Positions 8,254 through 17,350 of a stretch of 64,000 bases of DNA are shown here, in pieces. The first letter of the stretch is position 1, and each line of letters begins with the position of its first letter. The translations under genes were made by a program, and so were the position numbers. Under the pieces are notes generated by a model that had not been told where the DNA came from, ran no database searches, and saw only the letters and a program-made list of their open reading frames with translations. The DNA is from Prevotella sp. GTDB lineage: Bacteria; Bacteroidota; Bacteroidia; Bacteroidales; Bacteroidaceae. The DNA lies in NCBI GenBank assembly GCA_016281815.1, contig JAEEJK010000083.1:1-64000 (forward strand), read 5' to 3'.

Positions 8254-10701
8254 ATGAGAACAAAGACGCTACTGCTGTTGACCGCCATCCCTCTTATGCT
8301 GACAGTCTCCCCTATTCACAGCGAAAACCTCATCTGGTTTGATGGCAAACATCCTGTGACCTACACTGTAGGCAGACACACAGACCCTGTCGTCATGACC
8401 GCACTTGAGATGTTCAGGGAAGACATGCGCATGGTCACTGGCATGACACCTGTAGCCTCACGCCGAGGCACCATCAAGATTGTGCAAGGAAACGGAAACT
8501 CAGACGGTTTCCGCATCCATGTGGAAAAGAACCAGATTATCGTCGAGGGAAGCAACGGACGAGGCACTGCTTACGGCCTGTTGGAACTATCGCGGATGGC
8601 TGGTGTATCCCCATGGGTGTGGTGGGGCGATGTGGTGCCCGAGAAAAGAGACAGACTCGCCATTTCCAAAGATTTCTCCACCGAACAGCACCCCAGCATC
8701 GAATACCGAGGCATCTTTCTCAATGATGAGGACTGGAGTTTGCGTCCCTGGAGCCACACCACTTTCGAACCATCCCCCTCCGGTCAAATAGGTCCGCAAA
8801 CCTACAAGAAGATTTTCCAACTCCTTCTGAGGTTGCGAGCCAATGCCATCTGGCCCGGCATGCACCCCGGCACGACAGCCTTTTTCAAACTACCCGGGGC
8901 AAAGGCGATGGCAGACTCCTGCGGCATCGTCATCGGCACCTCCCACTGCGAGCCTCTGCTGCGAAACAATGTTGATGAATGGGACACGAAGGCACGAGGT
9001 CCTTTCAACTACAAGACCAACCGCCAATCTGTCCTGGACTATTGGGCGGAGCGGCTGAAAGAGGTGAAGGGGTCTTCCAACAACATGTTCACCATCGGCA
9101 TGAGGGGCATCCATGACAGTTCGATGGAGGGATACCACACCGAAGAAGAGAAACTGGAAGGTCTGCAACAGGTCATCAACGACCAGCAAGAACTGTTGCG
9201 CCGCCATATCGGTCAGCCCAACAAGTTGATGCAGGTCTTCGTGCCCTACAAAGAAGTGCTTCAACTTTATGAGAAAGGACTCCAGGTGCCCGACTACGTG
9301 ACCCTGATGTGGTGTGACGACAATTATGGCTATATGACCCGTCTGTCGGATGCCAATGAGCAACAGCGGGCTGGAGGAGCAGGAGTCTATTACCATCTCA
9401 GTTACTGGGGACGTCCGCATGACTACCTATGGTTAACCACCACCCAACCCGGACTCATCTACAATGAAATGCGCCAAGCCTACGACCACCAGGTGCGGAA
9501 ATTGTGGATAGCCAATGTCCACGACCCCAAAGTCGCAGGATATGACCTGGAACTTTTTCTCGACTTGGCTTGGAACATAGATGCCATCAGTGGTGCGACC
9601 ATCGGGAAACACTATAAGGCATGGCTCTGCCGTGAGTTTGGCACACAGGCGGGGGAAGCGCTCTTTCCCGTGATGCATGAGTTCTACCGTCTCTGTGGTG
9701 AGCGGCGCCCGGAATTCATGGGATGGAACCAAGTGGAACTTGACAAGCGACTTTATGACAGAGGACTTGGTCACGTGCGCAACACGGCGTTCAGCCTCAC
9801 GGCCTTCGGTGGAGAACTCGACCGACAGACTGAGCGTTTCAAGGCACTGGCTCATCAAGTGGAACTCATAGAAAATGATGTACGCCCCGAACTGAGAGAT
9901 GCCTATTTCGCTGCTGTCAAATACCCCATACAGGCTGCCACAGCCCATGCAGTGAAGATGCTGGAGGCACAGCGCGCCCGACAGTTGGCCAACGGCAGCA
10001 CCCCAAGAGGCATCGAGCACGAAGAAGCCATCCGACAAGCCGTGGCAAAAAGTCAGGCAGCATTCCAGCACCTCAGGCAACTGACCACCCACTACAACTC
10101 GGAGATGGCCGGAGGCAAATGGAAGAATTCCATGACCGACCATCCCCGTGACCTGCCAGTGTTCTGGGCTCCACTCACCCCCATTCAACTGACGGATGAA
10201 GATTTGAGCCTCATCAGCCTGTCCGACGGCATTTCCCATCCCCTTGTTGTGGATGAGGGAGTGGTTGCCCGCGATGCATGCGATTATGACGCGGCCATAG
10301 GACATCCACACAAGACAGAGATGCTGGGACACAGCATGAATGCTGTCGCCTTGTCCAAAGGCGAAGGACTTCAATACCACTTTACCATAAAAAAAGAAGG
10401 AGACTATGTACTGACCACCGCTCTGATACCCACCCAACCCAATGACAAAGGCGACATCCGATACAGTGTTTCCGTTGATGACGGTTCACCCATGGTGTAT
10501 TCACTCAAAGAACCTTTCCGCTCTGAACAATGGAAACAAAATGTACTCCGCGGTCAAGCCCTCCGCCGTCAGACAATTCGTCTCACCAGCGGACAGCACA
10601 CACTGACCATCCAAGCCTTGGATGATCATATTGTGGTCGACCAATGGATGGTGGATCATCAAACCGATCGCCAGCATTACCTGATACCCGTTCTGCGATA
10701 A
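8254..10701 (+). CDS. Secreted GH115 xylan alpha-1,2-glucuronidase
   Basis: An 815-residue exported enzyme of family GH115, which removes (4-O-methyl-)glucuronic acid side chains from xylan. A signal peptide covers about residues 1-22. An N-terminal substrate-helper domain leads into the catalytic barrel with family landmarks IEYRGIFLNDEDW (about 150), NAIWPGMHPG (about 195), VTLMWCDDNYGY (about 350) and KLWIANVHDPKVAGYD. Residues about 650-815 form the GH115 C-terminal beta domain. The gene lies 1 bp after the RluA stop. With CE2 upstream it makes a xylan-debranching set; there is no SusC/SusD pair or xylanase in view. Confidence 0.93.
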   Translation: MRTKTLLLLTAIPLMLTVSPIHSENLIWFDGKHPVTYTVGRHTDPVVMTALEMFREDMRMVTGMTPVASRRGTIKIVQGNGNSDGFRIHVEKNQIIVEGSNGRGTAYGLLELSRMAGVSPWVWWGDVVPEKRDRLAISKDFSTEQHPSIEYRGIFLNDEDWSLRPWSHTTFEPSPSGQIGPQTYKKIFQLLLRLRANAIWPGMHPGTTAFFKLPGAKAMADSCGIVIGTSHCEPLLRNNVDEWDTKARGPFNYKTNRQSVLDYWAERLKEVKGSSNNMFTIGMRGIHDSSMEGYHTEEEKLEGLQQVINDQQELLRRHIGQPNKLMQVFVPYKEVLQLYEKGLQVPDYVTLMWCDDNYGYMTRLSDANEQQRAGGAGVYYHLSYWGRPHDYLWLTTTQPGLIYNEMRQAYDHQVRKLWIANVHDPKVAGYDLELFLDLAWNIDAISGATIGKHYKAWLCREFGTQAGEALFPVMHEFYRLCGERRPEFMGWNQVELDKRLYDRGLGHVRNTAFSLTAFGGELDRQTERFKALAHQVELIENDVRPELRDAYFAAVKYPIQAATAHAVKMLEAQRARQLANGSTPRGIEHEEAIRQAVAKSQAAFQHLRQLTTHYNSEMAGGKWKNSMTDHPRDLPVFWAPLTPIQLTDEDLSLISLSDGISHPLVVDEGVVARDACDYDAAIGHPHKTEMLGHSMNAVALSKGEGLQYHFTIKKEGDYVLTTALIPTQPNDKGDIRYSVSVDDGSPMVYSLKEPFRSEQWKQNVLRGQALRRQTIRLTSGQHTLTIQALDDHIVVDQWMVDHQTDRQHYLIPVLR

Positions 10702-10747
10702 CAGGAATCAAAAGATAGGATAGATAAGGATCTGAAACCGGTCGGAA

Positions 10748-11563
10748 TCAGATTTCTCCAAGATAATTCTCAAGAGGAATACCCCGGTTTTTGTCGACAT
10801 TGTCTTTGTTGAGTTCTATCAGTCGGGCAACGGCATCCATAGCCTTTCTGGTACTCCCCACCAAGAGTTCATCCTTGAGCAAGTGTCCTATGAGCACAGC
10901 GGAGAAGATATCACCTGTACCAGGGAAATGAACAGGGATCTCCGTGTATTCCAAAGTAAAATACTTATCTGTGAAATGGTTGTATCCCACCACGCAATGC
11001 TGTCCGTCAACCATCATACTGGTGATGATGACCGACTTCGGACCGATACGCCGGAGTTCATCAACCAGATGACGGGCTTCCTCGGCACTTACCCCCTCTG
11101 GCTGATACTGACTGTCGGTGAGATAGCATGCCTCCGTGTAATTGGGATAGGTGAGATGTGCCACCGAGAGCATCTCACGCATGCTTAGAATCGTGGAAGG
11201 AGTGACACCGTTATAAAGTTTTCCCTCATCGCCCATGATGGGGTCGACAAAGATGATCGTACCCGTCCGAGCCTGTTCGAGACAATAATCTGCCACAATG
11301 CGTGCCTGCCGCTCCGAAGCGATGAATCCCGTGGCTATGGCATCAAAATGAAAACCCAGTTCCTTCCAAACGGGGAAGACCCCTGTGATGTAGTCTGTGG
11401 TGTCGAGAATATTGAACTTGCCATAGTCGAGTGTATTGGACACCAAAGCGGTGGGAAGGTTATATACCGGAAGGCCCATATACGACAGGATGGGCAGCAT
11501 CGCTGCAGTCGCCACCTTTCCATATCCCGCCATGTCATTGATAAGAAGAATCTGCTTGCTCAT
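10748..11563 (-). CDS. Pyridoxamine/pyridoxal kinase (PfkB/ribokinase superfamily)
   Basis: A 271-residue cytosolic kinase that phosphorylates pyridoxal or pyridoxamine to the 5'-phosphate in vitamin B6 salvage. The N-terminal INDMAGYGKVATAAMLP matches the PdxY/PdxK substrate region. The C-terminal FPGTGDIFSAVLIGHLL holds the GTGD anion-hole and catalytic Asp typical of the family. The ATG at 11563 is preferred over a TTG two codons earlier; it falls 2 bp after the purN stop, so the two are one transcript. It converges with GH115 across a 46-bp gap. Confidence 0.9.
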   Translation of the reverse strand: MSKQILLINDMAGYGKVATAAMLPILSYMGLPVYNLPTALVSNTLDYGKFNILDTTDYITGVFPVWKELGFHFDAIATGFIASERQARIVADYCLEQARTGTIIFVDPIMGDEGKLYNGVTPSTILSMREMLSVAHLTYPNYTEACYLTDSQYQPEGVSAEEARHLVDELRRIGPKSVIITSMMVDGQHCVVGYNHFTDKYFTLEYTEIPVHFPGTGDIFSAVLIGHLLKDELLVGSTRKAMDAVARLIELNKDNVDKNRGIPLENYLGEI

Positions 11564-11565
11564 AA

Positions 11566-12153
11566 TCAATCTATGTTGTGTAATCTCTTGATCACTCTCT
11601 CGACAATCCCCGGGAAATATCTCATCTCCAGTTCATGCTCCTTGGCAGCGATTTCCTCAACCGTATCATCAGGAGACAGGGCCACGGAATACTGCTCGAT
11701 GATCTCCCCTCCATCGCAGACAGGGGTCACATAATGGACGGTGATGCCCGTCTCCACATCCCCGGCTGCCTTGACTGCCTCGTGGACATGATGTCCCCAC
11801 ATCCCCTTCCCGCCATGTTTGGGCAGCAGGGCAGGATGGATGTTGATGATGCGCTTGGGGAAAAGTTCAATGAGGTAGTCGGGCACCATGGGCAGAAAAC
11901 CAGCAAGCACGATCATGTCGATGGCATACTTCTCGAGGATAGGCTTCATCACCTCAGGATTGTTGAGACCGGCTTTGTTGACCACCACGGAGGGAACACC
12001 CAGACGTTCTGCCCTGACCAATGCATAGGCATCTGCCCGGTTGCTTACTACAAGTGAGGTGCACACGTATTCCGAATTCTCAAAATAACGTATCAGGTTC
12101 TCGCAGTTGCTTCCGCTGCCCGATACAAAAATCGCGATGTTTGTCTTCTGCAT
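11566..12153 (-). CDS. purN: Phosphoribosylglycinamide formyltransferase (GART)
   Basis: A 195-residue enzyme of de novo purine synthesis that transfers a formyl group from 10-formyl-THF to GAR. Visible features are the N-terminal FVSGSGSNCENLI phosphate loop, the catalytic cluster IINIHPALLPKHGGKGMWGHHVHEAV (Asn, His and downstream Asp of the family), and TGITVHYVTPVCDGGEII. The length is typical. It is the first gene of a short operon with the pyridoxamine kinase and is divergent from the IMP cyclohydrolase gene, so two purine genes share one intergenic control region (12154-12361). Confidence 0.96.
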   Translation of the reverse strand: MQKTNIAIFVSGSGSNCENLIRYFENSEYVCTSLVVSNRADAYALVRAERLGVPSVVVNKAGLNNPEVMKPILEKYAIDMIVLAGFLPMVPDYLIELFPKRIINIHPALLPKHGGKGMWGHHVHEAVKAAGDVETGITVHYVTPVCDGGEIIEQYSVALSPDDTVEEIAAKEHELEMRYFPGIVERVIKRLHNID

Positions 12154-12236
12154 AAATGATAGAAAGAAACTATTTTTCCGTTCTATGGATTGAGTGGGGT
12201 TTGGCCTTCAATCAAGTTACCATCACTCACGGGCTG

Positions 12237-12267
12237 CAAAATTAGTACAAAAATAACATAAATCAAA
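12237..12267 (-). promoter_or_regulatory. Bacteroidetes promoter for purN (TTTG-N19-TAATTTTG)
   Basis: On the minus strand TTTG (12267-12264) is followed after 19 bp by TAATTTTG (12244-12237), an exact match to the -33/-7 consensus and spacing. The leader to the purN ATG would be roughly 80 nt. I see no clear purine riboswitch fold in it. Confidence 0.75.
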
Positions 12268-12327
12268 TAATATCGCAAAAAAATAAAAAAGTAGAAGCAA
12301 CATGTATGGCTTCATATCTTTTTTTCG

Positions 12328-12335
12328 TAACTTTG
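12328..12335 (+). promoter_or_regulatory. Bacteroidetes -7 promoter element (TAACTTTG) for the IMP cyclohydrolase gene
   Basis: TAACTTTGC matches TAnnTTTG; a TATG at 12305-12308 with 19-bp spacing is a possible weak -33 box. It supports the ATG at 12362 and excludes the upstream in-frame ATG at 12302, which would lie before the promoter. Confidence 0.65.
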
Positions 12336-12361
12336 CATCCTTAAAAATCAAATCCATCAAC

Positions 12362-12976
12362 ATGACAACAGCAGACAAGACCATAAAGACCGCCCTTATC
12401 TCCGTGTTTCACAAAGACGGACTGGAGGATTTGCTCGCCGAACTTCATGCCGGCGGTGTGAAATTTCTCTCTACTGGCGGCACACAACATTTCATCGAAT
12501 CTCTCGGTTATGACTGTCAGACTGTGGAAAGCCTGACCACCTATCCCTCCATCCTCGGGGGGCGCGTGAAAACCCTTCACCCCAAGGTGTTTGGCGGTAT
12601 TCTCGGCCGCCGCGACAACGAGGGCGACCGTGAGCAGATGCAGCAATATGAGATTCCGGAGATTGATCTGGTGATAGTCGACCTGTATCCTTTTGAAGAC
12701 ACAGTGGCCAGCGGAGCCTCAGAACAGGACATCATCGAGAAGATCGACATTGGCGGCATCTCCCTTATCCGTGCTGCCGCTAAAAATTTCGCTGACGTGG
12801 TGATTGTGCCAAGCAAGGCTGAATATGGATTGCTCACTGACATTCTCCGCAAGAAGGGAGCCCAGACCAATCTGGCTGAGCGTTTCATGTTGGCTGAGCG
12901 CGCCTTCGGTGTCAGCAGCCATTACGACACTGCTATCCATGCATGGTTCGCAGAGAAATCAAGTTCCCGGAAATAA
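12362..12976 (+). CDS. Stand-alone IMP cyclohydrolase domain (PurH N-terminal, MGS-like fold)
   Basis: A 204-residue protein matching only the N-terminal IMP cyclohydrolase half of bifunctional PurH. It has TALISVFHKDGLEDLL, STGGTQHFIE, TSYP-like TTYPSILGGRVKTLHPKVFGGIL and VDLYPFEDTV, with DIGGISLIRAAAKN near residue 140. It should close FAICAR to IMP, the last step of de novo synthesis. Normal PurH is about 500 residues; here the AICAR transformylase half is absent and the frame ends cleanly, followed 76 bp later by mreB with no remnant. That activity must come from a gene outside the window. The start is set by the promoter at 12328. Confidence 0.92.
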   Translation: MTTADKTIKTALISVFHKDGLEDLLAELHAGGVKFLSTGGTQHFIESLGYDCQTVESLTTYPSILGGRVKTLHPKVFGGILGRRDNEGDREQMQQYEIPEIDLVIVDLYPFEDTVASGASEQDIIEKIDIGGISLIRAAAKNFADVVIVPSKAEYGLLTDILRKKGAQTNLAERFMLAERAFGVSSHYDTAIHAWFAEKSSSRK

Positions 12977-13052
12977 AGGAAGAGGATCAGTATTGCATCC
13001 ACAAGACAACATTCAAAACTAAGAAAAGAAACTTTAGCACTTAAGTAAAGAA

Positions 13053-14075
13053 ATGGGATTTTTTTCATTTATCCGTGAGATAGCAATGGATTTGGGCACC
13101 GCCAACACAATCATCATCAGTGATGACAAGATTGTGGTGGACGAGCCCTCTGTTGTGGCTCTCGACCGCCGCACCGACAAGATGCTGGCTGTGGGCGAGA
13201 AAGCCAAACTGATGTATGAGAAGACACATGACAACATACGCACCGTCCGCCCCCTGCGCGATGGTGTGATAGCCGATTTCTCCGCCTGCGAGCAGATGAT
13301 GCGCGGCCTGATCAAAATGGTGCATACGGGCAACCGCTTTTTCTCTCCGTCCCTGCGCATGGTCATCGGTGTTCCATCAGGTTCTACAGAGGTGGAACTC
13401 CGTGCCGTACGCGACTCTGCCGAGCATGCCGACGGCCGTGATGTCTACCTGATATTTGAGCCGATGGCAGCCGCCATCGGTATCGGTATTGACGTAGAGG
13501 CTCCCGAAGGCAATATGATTGTAGATATTGGCGGTGGCAGCACTGAGATCGCAGTCATCTCACTCGGAGGCATCGTTTCGAACAACTCCATCCGCATTGC
13601 CGGCGACGACCTCACCGCAGACATCCAGGACTACATGAGCCGCCAGCACAACCTGAAAGTGGGAGAGCGTATGGCAGAGCGAATCAAGATTCACGTCGGC
13701 TCTGCCCTCACAGACTTGGGGGATGAGGCTCCTGAAGACTATATTGTACATGGTCCCAACCGCATCACCGCCCTCCCGATGGAAGTGCCGGTGTGCTATC
13801 AGGAAATCGCCCACTGTCTCGACAAGACCGTTGCAAAGATAGAAAATGCCGTACTCTCAGCACTGGAGAAGACCCCACCAGAACTGTATGCCGACATCGT
13901 GCACAACGGCATTTACCTCACTGGCGGCGGTGCTTTGCTCCGGGGCCTTGACAAGCGACTCCACGACAAAATCCAGATTCCATTCCACATCGCCGAAGAC
14001 CCTCTCCACAGTGTGGCCAAGGGTGCCGGTGTGGCCCTCAAGAACGTTGAGAGATATTCGTTCCTGATGAGATAA
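13053..14075 (+). CDS. mreB: Rod shape-determining protein MreB
   Basis: A 340-residue bacterial actin that polymerises under the inner membrane and directs lateral wall synthesis. The N-terminal FIREIAMDLGTANTII gives the phosphate-1 loop and membrane-binding start. VDIGGGSTEIAVISLGGIV (about residue 150) is phosphate loop 2, and the adenosine motif YLTGGGALLRGLDKRL is near 285. Length and start are canonical. It is the first gene of the elongasome operon; an A-rich sequence in place of a Shine-Dalgarno precedes the ATG. mreC follows after 10 bp. Confidence 0.97.
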   Translation: MGFFSFIREIAMDLGTANTIIISDDKIVVDEPSVVALDRRTDKMLAVGEKAKLMYEKTHDNIRTVRPLRDGVIADFSACEQMMRGLIKMVHTGNRFFSPSLRMVIGVPSGSTEVELRAVRDSAEHADGRDVYLIFEPMAAAIGIGIDVEAPEGNMIVDIGGGSTEIAVISLGGIVSNNSIRIAGDDLTADIQDYMSRQHNLKVGERMAERIKIHVGSALTDLGDEAPEDYIVHGPNRITALPMEVPVCYQEIAHCLDKTVAKIENAVLSALEKTPPELYADIVHNGIYLTGGGALLRGLDKRLHDKIQIPFHIAEDPLHSVAKGAGVALKNVERYSFLMR

Positions 14076-14085
14076 GGAATTCACC

Positions 14086-14955
14086 ATGCGCGATCTTGTA
14101 GCGTTTCTCAAGAAATACAACTACTGGTTTGTCTTCGTGATACTCGAGGTGGTGAGCATGCTGCTGATGTTTCAGTACAACAGCTACCATGGCAGCGTAT
14201 GGTTTTCCTCAGCCAACTATGTGACAGGTCTGTCCTATGAGGCCGACTCCAAATTAAGTTCCTTTTTCGGACAGGGAACTGTCAACCAGCAACTCACCAA
14301 GCGCAACCTGATGCTGGAGCGTGAGGTGGCGATACTCCGCTCACAACTCATTGACGAGCGCATGAAACGTGACTCCAACTATGTGTATGACGGGCAGATG
14401 CCTCTGCTGCGCCAGTACAAACTGATTCAGGCACGTGTCATCAGCAACTCCATCAACAAAGCAGACAATTTCATCACCATCGACAAAGGCCGCTACGACG
14501 GCGTGCATGAGGACATGGGAGTGGCTTGTGGCAACGGAGTAGTGGGCGTAGTCTATATGGCATCTGGTCACTACGCAGTGGTCATTCCCGTGCTGAGCAC
14601 CCATTCCAATATCAGTTGCGCCATCAAGGACAGAGGCTATTTCGGTTACCTGCATTGGAATGGCGGGGCTTCCAACATTGCCTATGTCGATGACATCCCC
14701 CGCCATGCTGAATTTGAGATTGGCGACACTATCGTGACCAGTGGTTACTCTTCGATGTTTCCCGAGGGGATACTTGTGGGCAAGATTCTGAAAAAAGGAG
14801 ATTCTGATGACGGACTCTCCTACAAACTACAAATCTCGCTGTCCACCGACTTCGGCAACCTGCGCGATGTGTGTGTCATCGATGATGCAGCCGTCAGGGA
14901 ACGCCTTGAACTGCTCCGCGAGAGCACCGACTCTCTGAATCCTCAGAAAAAGTAG
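14086..14955 (+). CDS. mreC: Rod shape-determining protein MreC
   Basis: A 289-residue elongasome scaffold with one N-terminal transmembrane helix (about residues 12-30), a coiled coil (about 65-95, NQQLTKRNLMLEREVAILRS) and a periplasmic beta-barrel core that contains GVACGNGVVGVV and a late IVTSGYSSMFPEGILVGKI. It connects MreB to PBP2 and RodA. The position between mreB and mreD, with a 4-bp gap to mreD, is standard. Confidence 0.95.
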   Translation: MRDLVAFLKKYNYWFVFVILEVVSMLLMFQYNSYHGSVWFSSANYVTGLSYEADSKLSSFFGQGTVNQQLTKRNLMLEREVAILRSQLIDERMKRDSNYVYDGQMPLLRQYKLIQARVISNSINKADNFITIDKGRYDGVHEDMGVACGNGVVGVVYMASGHYAVVIPVLSTHSNISCAIKDRGYFGYLHWNGGASNIAYVDDIPRHAEFEIGDTIVTSGYSSMFPEGILVGKILKKGDSDDGLSYKLQISLSTDFGNLRDVCVIDDAAVRERLELLRESTDSLNPQKK

Positions 14956-14959
14956 GCCT

Positions 14960-15463
14960 ATGAACAATGATGTCATCAGGATTCCGCTGCTTTTCATAGC
15001 AATCTGTGCCATACAGGTGTTTGTGCTCAACCACTGCCTGCTGTTTGGCTGCGCACTGCCCATGTTCTATCTCTGGTTTGTGCTGACCATGCGCAAGGGG
15101 ATGCCGAGATGGCTGATACTGATGCTGTCGTTTGCCATGGGACTGACCCTCGACATGTTCTCCAACACACCGGGAGTGACAGCGGCAGCCATGACCGCAG
15201 CAGCCATGGCGCAGCCCTATCTGCTCGAACTGTTCATTTCACGCGAAAGTGATGAGGCGTTTATTCCATCTTCGGAAACCCTGGGCACCAGGTCTTTCGT
15301 CAACTATACCATCGTGCTGGTAACCGCATATTGCTTAGTTTTCTATACACTTGAGATGCTTACCCTCGCCAACGGATGGAAGTGGCTCTCCTGCGTCGCA
15401 GGGAGCACCGTTTTCACCGTAGTGCTTCTCCTCGCCATCGACCGTCTGACACACAGGAAATAA
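14960..15463 (+). CDS. mreD: Rod shape-determining protein MreD
   Basis: A 167-residue integral membrane protein with five hydrophobic segments. The first is at about residues 8-30, and FAMGLTLDMFSNTPGVTAAAM near residue 60 holds the acidic residue typical of MreD. It is part of the elongasome but has no known enzymatic activity. Assignment comes from size, hydropathy, this motif and the fixed mreC-mreD-mrdA order. Confidence 0.93.
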   Translation: MNNDVIRIPLLFIAICAIQVFVLNHCLLFGCALPMFYLWFVLTMRKGMPRWLILMLSFAMGLTLDMFSNTPGVTAAAMTAAAMAQPYLLELFISRESDEAFIPSSETLGTRSFVNYTIVLVTAYCLVFYTLEMLTLANGWKWLSCVAGSTVFTVVLLLAIDRLTHRK

Positions 15464-15499
15464 ACCAGTTGCAGGATTATCATTGATTGGAACTGCATC

Positions 15500-17350
15500 A
15501 TGAAAGATTACGAACTTGACAAGCGACAGTATGTAATTGCTGGGGTGGCCATTGCCATAGTGGCCATCTACATCGTTCGTCTGTTTACGCTTCAGATCAT
15601 GAGCGATGACTATAAGAAGAACGCCGACAGCAACGCTTTTCTCAAAAAAGTGGAGTTCCCATCCCGTGGCATCATCTACGACCGCAATGGAAAGACGCTC
15701 GTCTTCAACCAACCCTCCTACGACATCATGGTGATAGTCAACGAGCAGCGCTCGCGCCTTGACACCACAGAACTATGCAAGGCCCTCAACATCACCCGCG
15801 AGTATTTTATCAAACGCATGAGCGACATTCAGGACCGAAGCAAAAACCCCGGCTACTCCAGTTACACCCAGCAACTATTCATGTCGCAACTCTCAGACCA
15901 GGAGTTCAGCGTTTTTCAGGAGAAAGCATACAAATTTCCTGGTTTTTATATCCAGCGGCGCAGTATACGGCAATACGAGTATCCCAACGCAGCCCTGCTG
16001 CTGGGTGACGTAGCAGAAGTGTCGCCCGATGATATCAAGGAAGACGAGTATTACCAGCCGGGAGATTATATCGGCAAGGTGGGTGTGGAACGCTCATATG
16101 AGAAGGAACTCAGAGGCACCAAAGGTGTAAAAATCCTTCTCCGTGACAACTACGGACGTATACAGGGCAATTTTCAAAACGGGAAATTCGACACCAAACC
16201 GATTCCCGGGAAGAAACTCACTCTCGGCATCGACATCGAACTTCAGCGGTTGGGAGAGCGTCTGCTGGAGGGGAAGTTGGGCAGCATCGTAGCCATAGAG
16301 CCCTCTACCGGAGAAATCCTCTGCATGGTGTCATCGCCAAGTTACGACCCCCGCATCATGGTTGGCCGCCAACGTGGGAAGAACCATCTTGCCCTGCAGA
16401 AAGACCCCTCAAAACCATTGCTCAACCGCGCCATCATGGGACAATATCCTCCGGGATCTACGTTTAAGACCAGCCAAGCCCTCACCTTTCTCTCTGAGGG
16501 AGTGATTGACTCCACCACAAAATACCCCTGCCACCGTGGATTTGTAACACGAGGCATGAAAGTGGGATGCCACGGGCATCCATCCCCACTCAACCTGATT
16601 CCTGCTATAGGAACCTCCTGCAATGGTTTCTTTTGCTGGGGACTCTACTACATGCTCAACAACCGTGACAAATATCCCACACTGCAGGTTTCCATGGATA
16701 CCTGGCGAGACTATATGAAGAGTATGGGGTTCGGTTACAAACTTGGCGTGGACCTTCCCAATGAGAAACGCGGCATGATTCCCAATGCCACTTATTACGA
16801 CAAGGCATTCAAACGCAACTGGAACGCACTGGGTGTCATCAGTATCGCCATCGGACAAGGAGAGGTGACGCTCACACCACTTCAGATAGCCAATCTCGGC
16901 GCCACCATTGCCAATCGGGGATGGTTCATCACTCCACATGTTGTGAAAGAGATTGAGGGGCAACCCATTGACACCTTATACACAAATAAAAGATATACCA
17001 AAGCCAATGCCCAGGCCTACAATTTGGTTGTGAGAGGCATGCGCCGTGCTGTAACTGGTGGAACATGCCGCAGTGCCAATCGCCGAGACTATGAGGTATG
17101 CGGCAAGACCGGAACGGCACAGAACCGTGGCCGTGACCACTCTGTGTTCATGGGTTTTGCCCCGATGAACGAACCCAAGATAGCCATCAGCGTCTATGTG
17201 GAGAACGGTGGTTTTGGTGCCACCTTCGGTGTGCCCATCGGTTCTCTGATGATGGAGCAGTACATTAAAGGCGAACTGTCTGAAGGTTCAAAGCGCCAGG
17301 CAGCAAGGATACAAAGTCAGCATCTGAAGTATGGCACAAAAGACAGATAA
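15500..17350 (+). CDS. mrdA: Penicillin-binding protein 2 (elongation-specific transpeptidase)
   Basis: A 616-residue class B PBP: short cytoplasmic start, one membrane anchor (about 11-35), a dimerisation domain beginning with the FPSRGIIYDRNGKTLVFN box, and a transpeptidase domain. The active site is visible: S320-T-F-K323 in PPGSTFK, an SCN triad in the GTSCNGFF segment, and the KTGTAQ box near residue 535. It cross-links peptidoglycan during elongation with RodA as partner polymerase. Its last 20 bp overlap the start of rodA, which suggests coupled translation. Confidence 0.97.
   Translation: MKDYELDKRQYVIAGVAIAIVAIYIVRLFTLQIMSDDYKKNADSNAFLKKVEFPSRGIIYDRNGKTLVFNQPSYDIMVIVNEQRSRLDTTELCKALNITREYFIKRMSDIQDRSKNPGYSSYTQQLFMSQLSDQEFSVFQEKAYKFPGFYIQRRSIRQYEYPNAALLLGDVAEVSPDDIKEDEYYQPGDYIGKVGVERSYEKELRGTKGVKILLRDNYGRIQGNFQNGKFDTKPIPGKKLTLGIDIELQRLGERLLEGKLGSIVAIEPSTGEILCMVSSPSYDPRIMVGRQRGKNHLALQKDPSKPLLNRAIMGQYPPGSTFKTSQALTFLSEGVIDSTTKYPCHRGFVTRGMKVGCHGHPSPLNLIPAIGTSCNGFFCWGLYYMLNNRDKYPTLQVSMDTWRDYMKSMGFGYKLGVDLPNEKRGMIPNATYYDKAFKRNWNALGVISIAIGQGEVTLTPLQIANLGATIANRGWFITPHVVKEIEGQPIDTLYTNKRYTKANAQAYNLVVRGMRRAVTGGTCRSANRRDYEVCGKTGTAQNRGRDHSVFMGFAPMNEPKIAISVYVENGGFGATFGVPIGSLMMEQYIKGELSEGSKRQAARIQSQHLKYGTKDR

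Noticed and set aside
9433..10437. A 334-codon open frame on the minus strand
   Set aside because: It is antisense to the GH115 catalytic and C-terminal regions and has the composition of a shadow frame.
10730..10753. Inverted repeat ATCTGA...TCAGAT between GH115 and the pyridoxamine kinase gene
   Set aside because: Only 6-bp arms, no T-tract, and one arm includes the kinase stop codon; too weak to call a terminator.
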